Shown here: positions 45,407 through 54,196 of the stretch, one piece after another
Layout: each line of letters starts with the position of its first letter
Position numbering within the stretch: position 1 is the first letter of the stretch
Assembly: GCA_963727075.1 (NCBI GenBank)
Contig: CAVSET010000006.1
Span: 2,046,001 to 2,110,000, forward strand
Length of the DNA stretch: 64,000 nucleotides
DNA from: Bog-756 sp963727075
Lineage (GTDB): Bacteria > Actinomycetota > Acidimicrobiia > Acidimicrobiales > RAAP-2
Reading direction: 5' to 3'
Position numbers and translations under genes: made by a program
The notes under the pieces: generated by a model
What the model was told of the DNA's origin: nothing
Databases searched by the model: none
Seen by the model: only the letters and a program-made list of their open reading frames with translations

Positions 45407-46216
45407 ATGGAAGCCACCACCCTCATCGAGTCCTTCCGGGTCGACGGCAAGGTCGCCGTGGTCACCGGGGCGGGAAGCGGCATCGGTCGAGCCAGCGCGT
45501 TGGCGCTCGGCGGGGCCGGTGCCGCCGTGGTGTGCGCCGACATCCTCGGCGACACCGCCCGGACCACGGCCGAGGAGATCACGGCCCGAGGGGGCCGGGC
45601 CGAGGGGGCGGAGCTCGACGTGTCGGTGCGCACCGACGTCGAGACCCTGGCCGAGCGGGTGGCCGCCGAGCGGGGGGGCATCCACGTCTGGTGCAACATC
45701 GCCGGCATCATGGTGGAGGGCCCGTTCCTCGAGGCGCCCGAGGACGACCTCGACCGGATCATCTCGGTCAACCTCAAAGGGGTCTTCTTCGGTTGCCAGG
45801 CGGCCGGACGAGTCATGGTCACCCAGCCCGAGGGCGGGTCCATCATCAACGCCTCGTCGGCGGCGGCCGACACCCCGAGCCCCAACATCGTGAGCTACGC
45901 CATCTGCAAGGCCGGTGTGGTGCAGATGACCAAGTCGATGGCGGTCGAAGTCGGCAAGCGGCACGTGCGGGTCAACGCCGTGGCCCCGGGCTTCGTCCTC
46001 ACCGGGATGACCGGGCGCTACTTCGTGCGCCCGGACGGGACGGTCGACGAGGCCATGCAGGAGGCGGTGGTCGCGCCCATGCGCAAGTTCACGCCGCTGC
46101 GCGCCATCGGCGAGCCCGAGGACATCGCGGCCGCTGTCCTCTACCTGGCCTCGGACGCCTCCCGGTTCATGACCGGGCAGGTGCTCCGGCCCAACGGAGG
46201 GGTGGCCATGGTGTGA
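45407..46216 (+). CDS. SDR-family oxidoreductase
   Basis: 269 aa from ATG 45407 with AAGGAG upstream; earlier in-frame starts run through non-coding leader. TGAGSGIG at about 19-26, CNIAG, NASSAAA and YAICK active-site Tyr/Lys, and the C-terminal MTGQVLRPNGGVAMV. Substrate unknown; the following genes (amidohydrolase, acyl-CoA dehydrogenases) suggest a steroid- or terpenoid-like acyl-CoA route. It has no CTGAC-N5-GTCAG site of its own. Confidence 0.87.
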   Translation: MEATTLIESFRVDGKVAVVTGAGSGIGRASALALGGAGAAVVCADILGDTARTTAEEITARGGRAEGAELDVSVRTDVETLAERVAAERGGIHVWCNIAGIMVEGPFLEAPEDDLDRIISVNLKGVFFGCQAAGRVMVTQPEGGSIINASSAAADTPSPNIVSYAICKAGVVQMTKSMAVEVGKRHVRVNAVAPGFVLTGMTGRYFVRPDGTVDEAMQEAVVAPMRKFTPLRAIGEPEDIAAAVLYLASDASRFMTGQVLRPNGGVAMV

Positions 46217-46267
46217 GCGGGGCCGGCGGGTGCGCCCCGGAGCGGGCCGACCGGCGTCCCGAGCCAG

Positions 46268-46303
46268 CTGACGCACCGTCAGAACAGGGTTACACTCCAG
46301 ATC
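46268..46303 (+). promoter_or_regulatory. Promoter with CTGAC-N5-GTCAG operator, leaderless start
   Basis: The operator CTGACGCACCGTCAG (46268-46282) also supplies a -35-like CTGACG; 17 bases later is TACACT (46291-46296), then seven bases to the ATG at 46304. Repressor bound here would cover the -35 and spacer. No ribosome site is present, so the transcript should begin at the start codon. Confidence 0.65.
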
Positions 46304-47503
46304 ATGGCCGACATGCCCAGGATCATCTCGGTGGACGACCACGTCGTCGAGCCGTCCAATGTCTGGATCGACCGGCTCCCGAAGAAGTACCACGACGTGG
46401 GGCCCCGGATCGTGCGCGCCCCGATGGGAGAGATCACCTTCGTGGGCGGCAAGCTCACCGTCAACCCCGGGTCCGAGGGGTTCCCGACCGACTGGTGGTA
46501 CTACGAGGACCTCAAGCGCCCGCTGCTGCGCGTCGATTCGGCCGTGGGGGTGCCCCGCGACGAGGTCACCATGCGGGGCATCACCTACGAGGACATGCGC
46601 CCAGGCTCGTACCAGGTCGGACCGCGTCTCGAGGACATGGACATCAACCACCTCGAAGCGTCGATCTGCTTCCCGACCTTCCCGAGGTTCTGCGGCCAGA
46701 CCTTCACCGAGGCGCAGGACAAGGAGCTCGCCCTGCTGTGCGTGCGGGCCTACAACGACTGGATGGTCGAGGAGTGGTGCGGCCCCGACGCCCACGGACG
46801 CCTCATCCCGCTGACCCTCGTCCCGCTGTGGGACGCCGAGCTGGCCGCCGCCGAGGTGCGGCGCAACGCGGACCGCGGAGTGCGCGCCGTCTGCTTCAGT
46901 GAGATCCCCCCCTTCCTCGGGCTGCCCTCGGTGCACGATCCCGACCACTACTGGGACCCGTTCTTCCGCGCCTGCGCCGAGACGGGCACCGTCGTCAACA
47001 TGCACATCGGCTCGTCGTCAAAGATGCCGTCCACCTCGGCCGACGCACCGCCGGCGGTCGGGTCGACGCTCACCCATTCCAACGCCACCTACTCCATGGT
47101 CGATTTCATGTTCTCGGGGGCGCTGGTCCGCTTCCCCGACCTCAAGCTGGCCTACGCCGAGGGCCAGATCGGGTGGATCCCCTACATCCTCGAGCGGGCC
47201 GACAAGGTGTGGGAGGAGAACCGGGGCTGGGGGGGCGTGGCCGACATCGTGCCCGAGCCCCCTTCGACCTACTTCCACCGCCAGATCTTCGGCTGCTTCT
47301 TCGACGACGCCTTCGGACTGCGCAACGTGGAGTCGATCGGGGTGGGCAACATCACCTACGAGTCGGACTATCCCCACTCCGACTCCACCTGGCCCCAGAC
47401 CCGCCAGATCGCCGAGAAGCAGATGAAGGACCTGACCGACGAGCAGGTCTACAGGATCGTCCGGGGCAACGCCATCTCCCTCTACGACCTGTCCTTCACC
47501 TGA
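46304..47503 (+). CDS. Amidohydrolase (ACMSD-like metal-dependent hydrolase)
   Basis: 399 aa, ATG at 46304. TIM-barrel amidohydrolase signs: the metal-binding VDDHVVEP at the N-terminus, MDINHLEASICFPTFPRFCG, VVNMHIGSSSK and the C-terminal TYESDYPHSDSTWP with the catalytic Asp. This family 2 group hydrolyses or decarboxylates small acids; it recurs in actinobacterial steroid and aromatic gene sets. First gene of an operon with the acyl-CoA dehydrogenase pair and the LLM oxidoreductase. Confidence 0.87.
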   Translation: MADMPRIISVDDHVVEPSNVWIDRLPKKYHDVGPRIVRAPMGEITFVGGKLTVNPGSEGFPTDWWYYEDLKRPLLRVDSAVGVPRDEVTMRGITYEDMRPGSYQVGPRLEDMDINHLEASICFPTFPRFCGQTFTEAQDKELALLCVRAYNDWMVEEWCGPDAHGRLIPLTLVPLWDAELAAAEVRRNADRGVRAVCFSEIPPFLGLPSVHDPDHYWDPFFRACAETGTVVNMHIGSSSKMPSTSADAPPAVGSTLTHSNATYSMVDFMFSGALVRFPDLKLAYAEGQIGWIPYILERADKVWEENRGWGGVADIVPEPPSTYFHRQIFGCFFDDAFGLRNVESIGVGNITYESDYPHSDSTWPQTRQIAEKQMKDLTDEQVYRIVRGNAISLYDLSFT

Positions 47504-47524
47504 TCCGGAGGCCGGTCCTCCCGC

Positions 47525-48748
47525 ATGGATCTGCGCTATACGGACGACGAGCAGGTGTTCCGGGGCGAGCTACGCCGCTGGTTGGCCGACACGCTGCCGG
47601 GCCTGCCGCCCAAGCCCTCCCCCACCGACTGGCCGGCGCGCCGAGCCTACGACACTCACTGGCAGCGTCTGCTCTTCGACGCCGGGTATGCCGGCGTCGA
47701 CTGGCCGGCCGAGGGCGGCGGCCGCGGCGCCTCGCCGGTCGAGGAGCTCATCTTCAAAGAGGAGCTCGAACGGGGCCACGCCCCGTATGTCGGCGTCAAC
47801 TTCGTCGGCCTCCTCCATGCCGGCCCCACCCTCATCGCCGAGGGCACCCCCGAGCAGCGTCGTCGTTACCTGCCGGCCATCCTGAAGGGCGACGAGGTGT
47901 GGTGCCAGGGGTTTTCGGAGCCGGACGCCGGCAGCGACCTGGCCTCGCTCCGCACCCGGGCCGTGCGGGACGGCGACCACTACGTGGTGACCGGAACCAA
48001 GATCTGGACCTCGCACGCCGAGGTGGCCGACTTCTGCGAGCTACTGGTGCGCACCGGCGCCAAGGACAGCCGCCACCGGGGCATCTCGTGGCTCATCATG
48101 GACATGCGCGCTCCGGGGGTCGAGATCCGCCCGCTCGCCACCATCGCCGGCTCGACCGAGTTCGCCCAGTTGTTCCTCGACGAGGTCCGGGTGCCGGTGG
48201 ACAGCCGGGTCGGAGAGGAGAACGACGGCTGGCGGGTGACCATGGTCACGCTGAGCTTCGAGCGCGGCACGGCCTTCGTCGGGGACCTGCTCGAGGCCTT
48301 CGAGCTGCTGGCCTCCTCGGTGGCCGTGGCCGGGCGCACCGGAGCGTGGTCGGACGCGGCCATTCGGCGCCAGGCCGGCCACCTCCGGGCCGAGCTCGAC
48401 GCCCTGTGGGCCCTCACCCGCCGGAATGTCTCCCAGGCCGCCCGCACCGGCATCCCCGGGCCCGGCGGTACCCTCTTCAAGCTGGCCTACACCGAGACCA
48501 GGAGCCGGCTGGGCGAGTTCTCGCTGTCACTCCTCGGCCGGGCCGGGTTGGCCGCCGACGACCCCGCCGGCCCCGACGGGCTGGGGGCCCTCCCGGCCGG
48601 GACCATGGTGGAGGACTGGCTGCGGGGGATCTCGCTCACCATCGCCGCCGGCACCTCCCAGATCCAACGCAACATCGTGGGCGAGCGCCTCCTCGGCCTG
48701 CCGAAGGAGCCGGTCACGACCAAGGCCTCCGGGACGTCGGCGCGGGCG
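47525..48748 (+). CDS. Acyl-CoA dehydrogenase, FadE large-type subunit, no stop at expected end
   Basis: About 400 aa of normal ACAD sequence from ATG 47525 (GGAGG upstream): WCQGFSEPDAGSDLASL, TGTKIWTSHAEVADFC, LSFERGTAFVG with the helix-G Glu, and AAGTSQIQRNIVGERLLGLPKEP, where the family normally ends. No in-frame stop follows; the frame stays open through the next gene to 50764. The end given is only where the next gene begins. A lost stop or a one-base indel near 48720 is likely. Confidence 0.85.
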
Positions 48749-48749
48749 A

Positions 48750-49787
48750 GTGGACTTCGAGCTCACCGAGCTCCAGACCGAGCTGGCCGCCGGCATCCGG
48801 CGGCTGTGCCAGGGCCAGTTCGGCCTCGACCAGGTGCGCGCCCGGGAGGGGGCGGAGCGGGTGGTCGACCGGGCCGGCTGGCGCCAGCTGGGCGAGGCCG
48901 GGGTGTTCGCCCTCTGCCTGGCCGAGGAGGCCGGCGGCGTCGGGCTCGGCCTGGCCGAGGCGGCGCTGGTCTTCGAAGAGCTCGGGCGGGCGTTGGTACC
49001 GGGACCGCTGGTGGCCACCCATCTGGCGGCCGGGATGGTGGGGGGGGCCGACACCGGGTCGGCGGTGGTGGGCCTGGTGGAGCTCCCGACCGGCGGCCCG
49101 ACCGGGCTGCCGGTGGTGGTCGAGGACCTCGCCGACCTCGACGTGCTGCTCGTCCTCTCCGCCGGTGGTGTCGCCTCGGTCGACCCCGCCACCCTCGACG
49201 CCACCCGGCTGGCCCGCCCCATGGACCCACTCACCCCGGTGTGGGCGCTCGGCCCGATGCCGCCGGGCGAGCCGGTGGCCGGCCCCGAGATCGCGGCATG
49301 GTGGCGCCGCGACGGGGCGGTGCTCACCGCCGCTCTCCAGGTCGGCGCGGCGGCCTGGGCCACCGACCTGGCCGTCGAGTACGCCAAGGCGCGCCGGCAG
49401 TTCGGCCGGCCCATCGGCGGGTTCCAGGCGGTGAAGCATCTCTGCGCCGACATGGCCGTCCGCACCGAGCTGGCCCGCTGCGCCGTCCACGCCGCGGCCG
49501 TCACCGTCGACCAGCCCGACGTGGGCGACGGCGTGGCCGCCGCCGCCGGCGCCAAGCTGCTGGCCGACGAGGCCGTGCTGGCCAACGGGCGATCCTGCAT
49601 CCAGGTCCACGGGGGCATGGGGTTCACCTGGGAGGTGCCGGCTCATCTGGCCTACAAGCGCGGCCGTGTGCTGGCTACCCAGTTCGGGACGGCCGAACAG
49701 TTGGCCGAGTCCCTGGCCGCGACCCTCGCCCCCTCGCCGGCGACGGCCGGACGCACCTCGGCTCACGCCGGTCGGGGCCTAGCCTGA
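48750..49787 (+). CDS. Acyl-CoA dehydrogenase, FadE small-type partner subunit
   Basis: About 345 aa from the GTG at 48750 (VDFELTELQTEL). Contains EYAKARRQFGRPIGGFQAVKH and SCIQVHGGMGFTWEVPAHLAYKR; as in the partner at 42457-43500 the middle region is divergent. Large-plus-small adjacency repeats the alpha2beta2 FadE pattern seen 6 kb upstream. It lies in a different frame from its neighbour genes, both of which share one uninterrupted frame. Confidence 0.87.
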   Translation: MDFELTELQTELAAGIRRLCQGQFGLDQVRAREGAERVVDRAGWRQLGEAGVFALCLAEEAGGVGLGLAEAALVFEELGRALVPGPLVATHLAAGMVGGADTGSAVVGLVELPTGGPTGLPVVVEDLADLDVLLVLSAGGVASVDPATLDATRLARPMDPLTPVWALGPMPPGEPVAGPEIAAWWRRDGAVLTAALQVGAAAWATDLAVEYAKARRQFGRPIGGFQAVKHLCADMAVRTELARCAVHAAAVTVDQPDVGDGVAAAAGAKLLADEAVLANGRSCIQVHGGMGFTWEVPAHLAYKRGRVLATQFGTAEQLAESLAATLAPSPATAGRTSAHAGRGLA

Positions 49788-49792
49788 ATCCG

Positions 49793-50764
49793 ATGGCCCA
49801 CCCGGCTCCGCCCGCAGACGTCGTGACCGTGCTCCCCGAGGGCCGCACCGTGTTCGGGGTCCAGCTCCCCGTCCAGTCCCAGTCGACCCTCTACGTGCAG
49901 CCCTGGGAGGCCTCGGCCGGACCCGACGAACTGGCCGCCGTGGCCAGGTCCTGCGAGGCGGCCGGCTTCTTCTACATCGGCGTCTGCGACCACACCTTCA
50001 TCCCCGAGCGACTGAGCGCCGCCATGAGCACCACCTGGTACGACACCGTCGCCACGCTCGGTTGGTTGGCCGGCGTGACCAGCCACATCCGACTGCTGTC
50101 CCACATCTACGTGATCGCCCTCCGCCATCCGCTGCGCTCGGCCAAGGAGTTCGCCACCCTCGACAAGCTCTCCGGCGGCCGGGTCATCTGCGGAGTGGGC
50201 GCCGGTCACGTGGCCGAGGAGTTCGAGCAGATGGGCCCGGAGTTCGACCACCGCGGGGCGGCCACCGATGAAGCCATCGCCGGCCTGGCCGAGGGCCTCG
50301 TCCACGAGTACCCGGTACTGGACGGGCCCCGGTGGCCGGTGTCGGGCATGGGGCTCGGACCGCGGCCGGTGCAGTCGCCCCGTCCGCCCATCTGGGTCGG
50401 CGGGTCGTCGCCGGCCGCCCTCCGTCGCGCCGCCCGGTTCGCCGACGGGTGGCTCCCGCAGTCCCTCGGCCCCGACCTCGAGCTGCTGGCCGCGCTCCGC
50501 CGGCTGCGCGTCGAGCACCGCGATGGGGAACCGCTCGACATCGGGGGCATCAGTGACTCCCTCTACGTCGGTACCCCGGCCGGGCTCGACCTGCCGCGGG
50601 GGACGGTGGCCGGTCCTCCCGAGCGCCTGGCCGAGTACCTGCGCACCTTCGCCGACGCCGGCGTGGGCCAGGTGCAGGTGCGGTTCCCCTCCCGTTCGGC
50701 CGAGGAGCTGTGCGACCAGATCGCCGCCTTCGGTCGCGACGTGGCCCCCCTCGTCAACGGCTGA
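49793..50764 (+). CDS. LLM-class flavin oxidoreductase (probably F420-dependent)
   Basis: 323 aa from ATG 49793, five bases after the previous stop. Luciferase-like motifs: ARSCEAAGFFYIGVCDHTFIP, RIRLLSHIYVIALRHPL-type strand, LDKLSGGRVICGVGAGHVAEEFEQMG, RPPIWVGGSSPAALRRAARFADGW and LRTFADAGVGQVQVRFP. In Actinobacteria this group mostly uses F420; which cofactor is used cannot be proven here. Last gene of the amidohydrolase-ACAD operon. Confidence 0.88.
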   Translation: MAHPAPPADVVTVLPEGRTVFGVQLPVQSQSTLYVQPWEASAGPDELAAVARSCEAAGFFYIGVCDHTFIPERLSAAMSTTWYDTVATLGWLAGVTSHIRLLSHIYVIALRHPLRSAKEFATLDKLSGGRVICGVGAGHVAEEFEQMGPEFDHRGAATDEAIAGLAEGLVHEYPVLDGPRWPVSGMGLGPRPVQSPRPPIWVGGSSPAALRRAARFADGWLPQSLGPDLELLAALRRLRVEHRDGEPLDIGGISDSLYVGTPAGLDLPRGTVAGPPERLAEYLRTFADAGVGQVQVRFPSRSAEELCDQIAAFGRDVAPLVNG

Positions 50765-50826
50765 GGGCCGCCCGAGCCGGTCCCGGTCCCTGTTCCGGGT
50801 GCCCGGCGGGCCCCGACCCGACCGGC

Positions 50827-51327
50827 TCAGGGCCCGGTCAGGGTCGTGGTGGTGGAGGTCCCCGACCCCTGGACACCGAGGGTAGTGGTGGTCGACCCCG
50901 ACGATCCCCGCACGGTGGTGGTCGTGGTGGTCGACTCGGACGGTCCCCGCACGGTGGTGCTCGACGAGCTGGACGAGGCGATCGGCGAGGATGTCGTCGA
51001 GGTGGCCGGGTGAGTGGTGGTCGTGGTGGTGGTCGGGGGGAGGGTAGTCGACGTCGTGGTGGGGACGGCCGGTATGACCGTGGAATTGGGCGCCGCCGTG
51101 CTCTCGGGCGGGTACAGGTAGAGGAGGGCGGCGGAGCCGGCAAAGGCCAGCGCCATGAGGACGGTGGAGCGCCGGAGGGGAAGACGGGGGTGCACCGGCA
51201 CCGACATGAAGCCGGCCAGCGGGCTCTGGCGCTGTTGGTCAGGCCGGCCCGCGGGCCCGAGTCCGCTGGCGTCGGCCGGTTCGTCGTCGGACGCGGTCGT
51301 CCCCGGGTCGTCGGACGCGTCGTCCAT
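50827..51327 (-). CDS. Membrane-anchored Ser/Thr-rich protein, unknown
   Basis: 166 aa. One membrane helix (STVLMALAFAGSAALLYLY, about 55-73) between an acidic cytoplasmic N-terminus and a low-complexity Thr/Ser tail of about 90 residues, probably wall-spanning or glycosylated. Its ATG overlaps the stop of the MscS-like gene by one base, so it is co-expressed with the channel. No family recognised. Confidence 0.65.
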   Translation of the reverse strand: MDDASDDPGTTASDDEPADASGLGPAGRPDQQRQSPLAGFMSVPVHPRLPLRRSTVLMALAFAGSAALLYLYPPESTAAPNSTVIPAVPTTTSTTLPPTTTTTTTHPATSTTSSPIASSSSSSTTVRGPSESTTTTTTVRGSSGSTTTTLGVQGSGTSTTTTLTGP

Positions 51328-52202
51328 CAGGTGGCCGTGGCCGAGCTGTCGCCGATGGACGGCGAGGTGATGCCGGCCGAGCGAAGGGCCGTCGCCGCCC
51401 GCAGTCGCATCTCACGCGCCACCTCGAACTGACGACCGGGAAGGGTACGGGCGATGAGCCGGAGCTGCACGAACCCGACGTCGATGGTCTCGACCCCGGC
51501 GACGATCGGGGCCCCGAGGAGCAAGTCGTGCCAGCGAGGGTCGCTGGCCATCGAGTCGACCACGTCCTTCAAGATGGCGGTGACCCGGGCGAGGTCTTCG
51601 GAGACCGGCACGGGGATGTCGATCACCGCCCTCGACCAGTCCTTCGACAGGTTGGTGACCTGGCGCAGGGCGCTGTTGGGCACCACGACCAGTTCACCCT
51701 GGGCCGTACGCAGCTTGGTGACCCGCAGCGTGAGCTCCTCGACGGTGCCGGTGATGCCGGTGGTCTGACCGGGCACCGACAGCCGGATCACGTCGCCGAA
51801 GGCGAATTGGCGCTCGGCCAGCAGGAAGAACCCGGACAGCAGGTCCCCCACCATCTGCTGGGCCCCGAACCCCAGTCCGATGCCGATCACCGTGGCCGGT
51901 GCGACCAGGGTGGTGAGGGGGATGCCCAACCGGTCGAAGGCGAGGATGCCGGCGATGAAGTAGATGAGGGCCACCGCCGCCCACTCCACGGCCTCGCTGA
52001 CGGCTCGGGACCGCTTGAGCCCCTCGGCGGCCAGCGCGCCGGATTCGATCTGGAGGCGGATCTGGCCGTCGATCCACCGGCGTCGGCGGGCTCCCACCCA
52101 GTGGGCGAACCGTACGAGGAGCCCAGCGCCCAACGCCAGGACGATAACCGGGAGAAGGTGGTTCTGGAACCAAGAGGGGTGAATGCCCGGGAAAACTACC
52201 AC
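51327..52202 (-). CDS. MscS-family mechanosensitive channel
   Basis: 291 aa, GTG start. Membrane helices near 15-32, 72-92 and 95-115, then the MscS signature: VIGIGLGFGAQQMVGDLLSGFFLLAERQF pore helix region (in two parts), GDVIRL, GTVEELTLRVTKLRTAQGELVVVPNSAL. The C-terminal alpha/beta domain is present. It should release solutes at osmotic downshock. Forms an operon with the small Ser/Thr-rich membrane protein. Confidence 0.92.
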   Translation of the reverse strand: MVVFPGIHPSWFQNHLLPVIVLALGAGLLVRFAHWVGARRRRWIDGQIRLQIESGALAAEGLKRSRAVSEAVEWAAVALIYFIAGILAFDRLGIPLTTLVAPATVIGIGLGFGAQQMVGDLLSGFFLLAERQFAFGDVIRLSVPGQTTGITGTVEELTLRVTKLRTAQGELVVVPNSALRQVTNLSKDWSRAVIDIPVPVSEDLARVTAILKDVVDSMASDPRWHDLLLGAPIVAGVETIDVGFVQLRLIARTLPGRQFEVAREMRLRAATALRSAGITSPSIGDSSATAT

Positions 52203-52256
52203 TCACCTGGCCAGAGCAGCCGGTGCCCGGACAGGGAGGGGTGGGCCTGTCATAAG

Positions 52257-52271
52257 CTGACGCTCTGTCAG
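52257..52271 (+). promoter_or_regulatory. CTGAC-N5-GTCAG operator upstream of the D-aminoacylase-like gene
   Basis: CTGACGCTCTGTCAG, perfect arms, 76 bases before the ATG at 52347 and 54 bases from the divergent MscS start. CATAAG lies directly before it, a weak -10 in the same relative place as at the echA20 and aldehyde dehydrogenase sites. Confidence 0.6.
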
Positions 52272-52346
52272 TTCGGCTGCCGCACCCCCGCGTCGGGGTG
52301 GGACGTCGGGCCGGGCGACCCAGCGAGGCCCACGGAGGAACCACAC

Positions 52347-54080
52347 ATGCTCGACTACGTCATCCGCAACGGGCTGGTCGTCGACGGGACCGGGACCCCC
52401 GGCCGGCGGGCCGACGTCGGCGTCCGAGACGGGTGGATCGTGGCCGTGGGACCCGTGGAGGAGAGCGGCCGGCGCGAGCTCGACGCCGAGGGGCTGGTGG
52501 TGGCACCCGGGATCATCGACCCGCACACCCACTACGACGCCCAGCTGTTCTGGGACCCGACCGCCTCCCCGTCCAACCTGCACGGGGTGACGACGGTCAT
52601 CGGGGGGAACTGCGGGTTCACCCTGGCCCCCATCAAGAGGGAGGACCACGACTACATCCGCCGGATGATGGCCAAGGTGGAGGGCATGCCGCTCGTGGCG
52701 TTGGAGAACGGCATCACCTGGGACTGGACGACGTTCGGCGACTATCTCAGCCGGCTCGAAGGGAGCCTCGGCGTCAATGCCGGCTTTCTGGTCGGCCACT
52801 GCGCCCTCCGTCGGTGGGTGATGGGGCCCGAGCGCGCCGCCGAGGTCGCCTCCGACGAGGAGCGGGAGACCATGGCCCGGTTGCTGGCCGAGTCGATCGA
52901 GGCCGGGGGGCTCGGGTTCTCCTCGTCCCAGTCGCGAACCCACTCCGACGGTGACGGCAACCCCATCTCCTCCCGCCACGCCGATCGCCGCGAGATGCTC
53001 GCCTTCTGCGAGGTGGTGCGCGACCACCCCGGCACCACGCTCGAGTACATCACCGACGGGTGCCTCGACACCTTCAGCGACGACGAGATCGACCTCATGG
53101 TGGCCATGACCGCCACGGCACGACGCCCGCTCAACTGGAACCTGCTGACCGTCGACTCGCGGACGCCCGACAAGACGAAGCGCCAGCTCGAGGCCTCGGC
53201 CCGGGCGGCGGCGGTCGGCGGTCGGATCGTAGCCCTCACCATGCCCACCCTCGTGCCCATGAACATGAGCTTCCGCACCCACTGCGCCCTGTTCCTCATC
53301 CCGGGATGGGGCGACGTGATGGGGCTCCCGTTCGCCGAGCGGATCGAGCGCCTCCGCGATCCGGCCGTCCGCCTCCACCTCGACGAGCTGGCCCACTCCG
53401 AAGGGGCCGGGGTGTTCCGCCGCCTCTCCCACTGGGCCAACTACATCATCGGCGACACCTTCGCCCCGGAGAACGATCAGCTGCGCTGGCGCGACGTAGG
53501 CTCGATCGCCGCCGAGCAGGGCAAGCCCCCGTTCGACGCCCTGCTCGACCTGGTCATCGCCGACGACCTAAGAACGGTGCTCTGGCCCAAGGCGTCCGAC
53601 GGTGACGATGCCTCGTGGCAGGCGCGCGTCGACGTGTGGAACGACCCGGGGGCCATGGTGGGCGGCTCCGACGCCGGCGCCCATCTCGACCGTATGTGCG
53701 GCTCCAACTACCCGACCTCGTTCCTCGGTGACTGCCTGCGCAAGCGCAAGCTGGTCCCACTGGAGCGGGCCGTCCAGCTGATGACCGAGGCACCGGCCGA
53801 ACTGTTCGGACTGCGCGACCGGGGCCGGGTGGCCGAGGGGCGCCGCGCCGATCTGTTCGTGTTCGATCCCGAGACGATCGGGTCGGAGCCGGCCACGCTG
53901 GTGAACGACCTCCCCGGCGGCAGCCCCCGCCTGGTGGCCGAGGCCACCGGTGTGGTCCGGGTGCTGGTCAACGGCGTCGAGACCATCGTGGACGGCCAGG
54001 CCACCGGCGAGCTCCCGGGCACGCTGCTCAGGTCGGGGCGGGACACGGAGACGGTCGAGCCCGTGCCGTCCCGGGCCTGA
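52347..54080 (+). CDS. D-aminoacylase/N-acyl-D-amino-acid deacylase family hydrolase
   Basis: 577 aa from ATG 52347 with GGAGGA upstream. Amidohydrolase superfamily: metal-site PGIIDPHTHYDAQLFWDP, GVTTVIGGNCGFTLAP (the metal-bridging Cys of this family), FLVGHCALRR, GSDAGAHLDRMCGSNYP and the closing GRVAEGRRADLFVFDPETI. Annotated relatives deacylate D-amino acids, but this long subgroup is common in actinobacterial degradative clusters with unknown substrate. It starts behind a CTGAC-N5-GTCAG site. Confidence 0.87.
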   Translation: MLDYVIRNGLVVDGTGTPGRRADVGVRDGWIVAVGPVEESGRRELDAEGLVVAPGIIDPHTHYDAQLFWDPTASPSNLHGVTTVIGGNCGFTLAPIKREDHDYIRRMMAKVEGMPLVALENGITWDWTTFGDYLSRLEGSLGVNAGFLVGHCALRRWVMGPERAAEVASDEERETMARLLAESIEAGGLGFSSSQSRTHSDGDGNPISSRHADRREMLAFCEVVRDHPGTTLEYITDGCLDTFSDDEIDLMVAMTATARRPLNWNLLTVDSRTPDKTKRQLEASARAAAVGGRIVALTMPTLVPMNMSFRTHCALFLIPGWGDVMGLPFAERIERLRDPAVRLHLDELAHSEGAGVFRRLSHWANYIIGDTFAPENDQLRWRDVGSIAAEQGKPPFDALLDLVIADDLRTVLWPKASDGDDASWQARVDVWNDPGAMVGGSDAGAHLDRMCGSNYPTSFLGDCLRKRKLVPLERAVQLMTEAPAELFGLRDRGRVAEGRRADLFVFDPETIGSEPATLVNDLPGGSPRLVAEATGVVRVLVNGVETIVDGQATGELPGTLLRSGRDTETVEPVPSRA

Positions 54081-54097
54081 CGCCCGGCCGGGAACCT

Positions 54098-54119
54098 ACA
54101 CTGCTGACTCGCCGTCAGA
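54098..54119 (+). promoter_or_regulatory. -10 box plus CTGAC-N5-GTCAG operator of the aldehyde dehydrogenase gene
   Basis: TACACT (54098-54103) is followed after one base by CTGACTCGCCGTCAG (54105-54119), perfect arms. A repressor here would sit on the transcription start. The leader to the ATG at 54197 is about 87 bases. Spacing matches the echA20 promoter exactly. Confidence 0.65.
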
Positions 54120-54196
54120 TTCTCGTCGTCGCCCGCCGCCGGGCGCGGCCCGGGCCGGGCGGTCGGTCGGCTCACCATCACGAAAGGGGACCCACC

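Noticed and set aside
47173..49434. 753-codon frame covering parts of the amidohydrolase and both dehydrogenases
   Set aside because: Low-complexity Arg/Pro/Ser shadow in a third frame.
47525..50764. A single 1079-aa fused dehydrogenase-oxidoreductase
   Set aside because: The middle third has no similarity to anything and underlies a well-conserved ACAD in another frame; treated as two genes with a missing stop.
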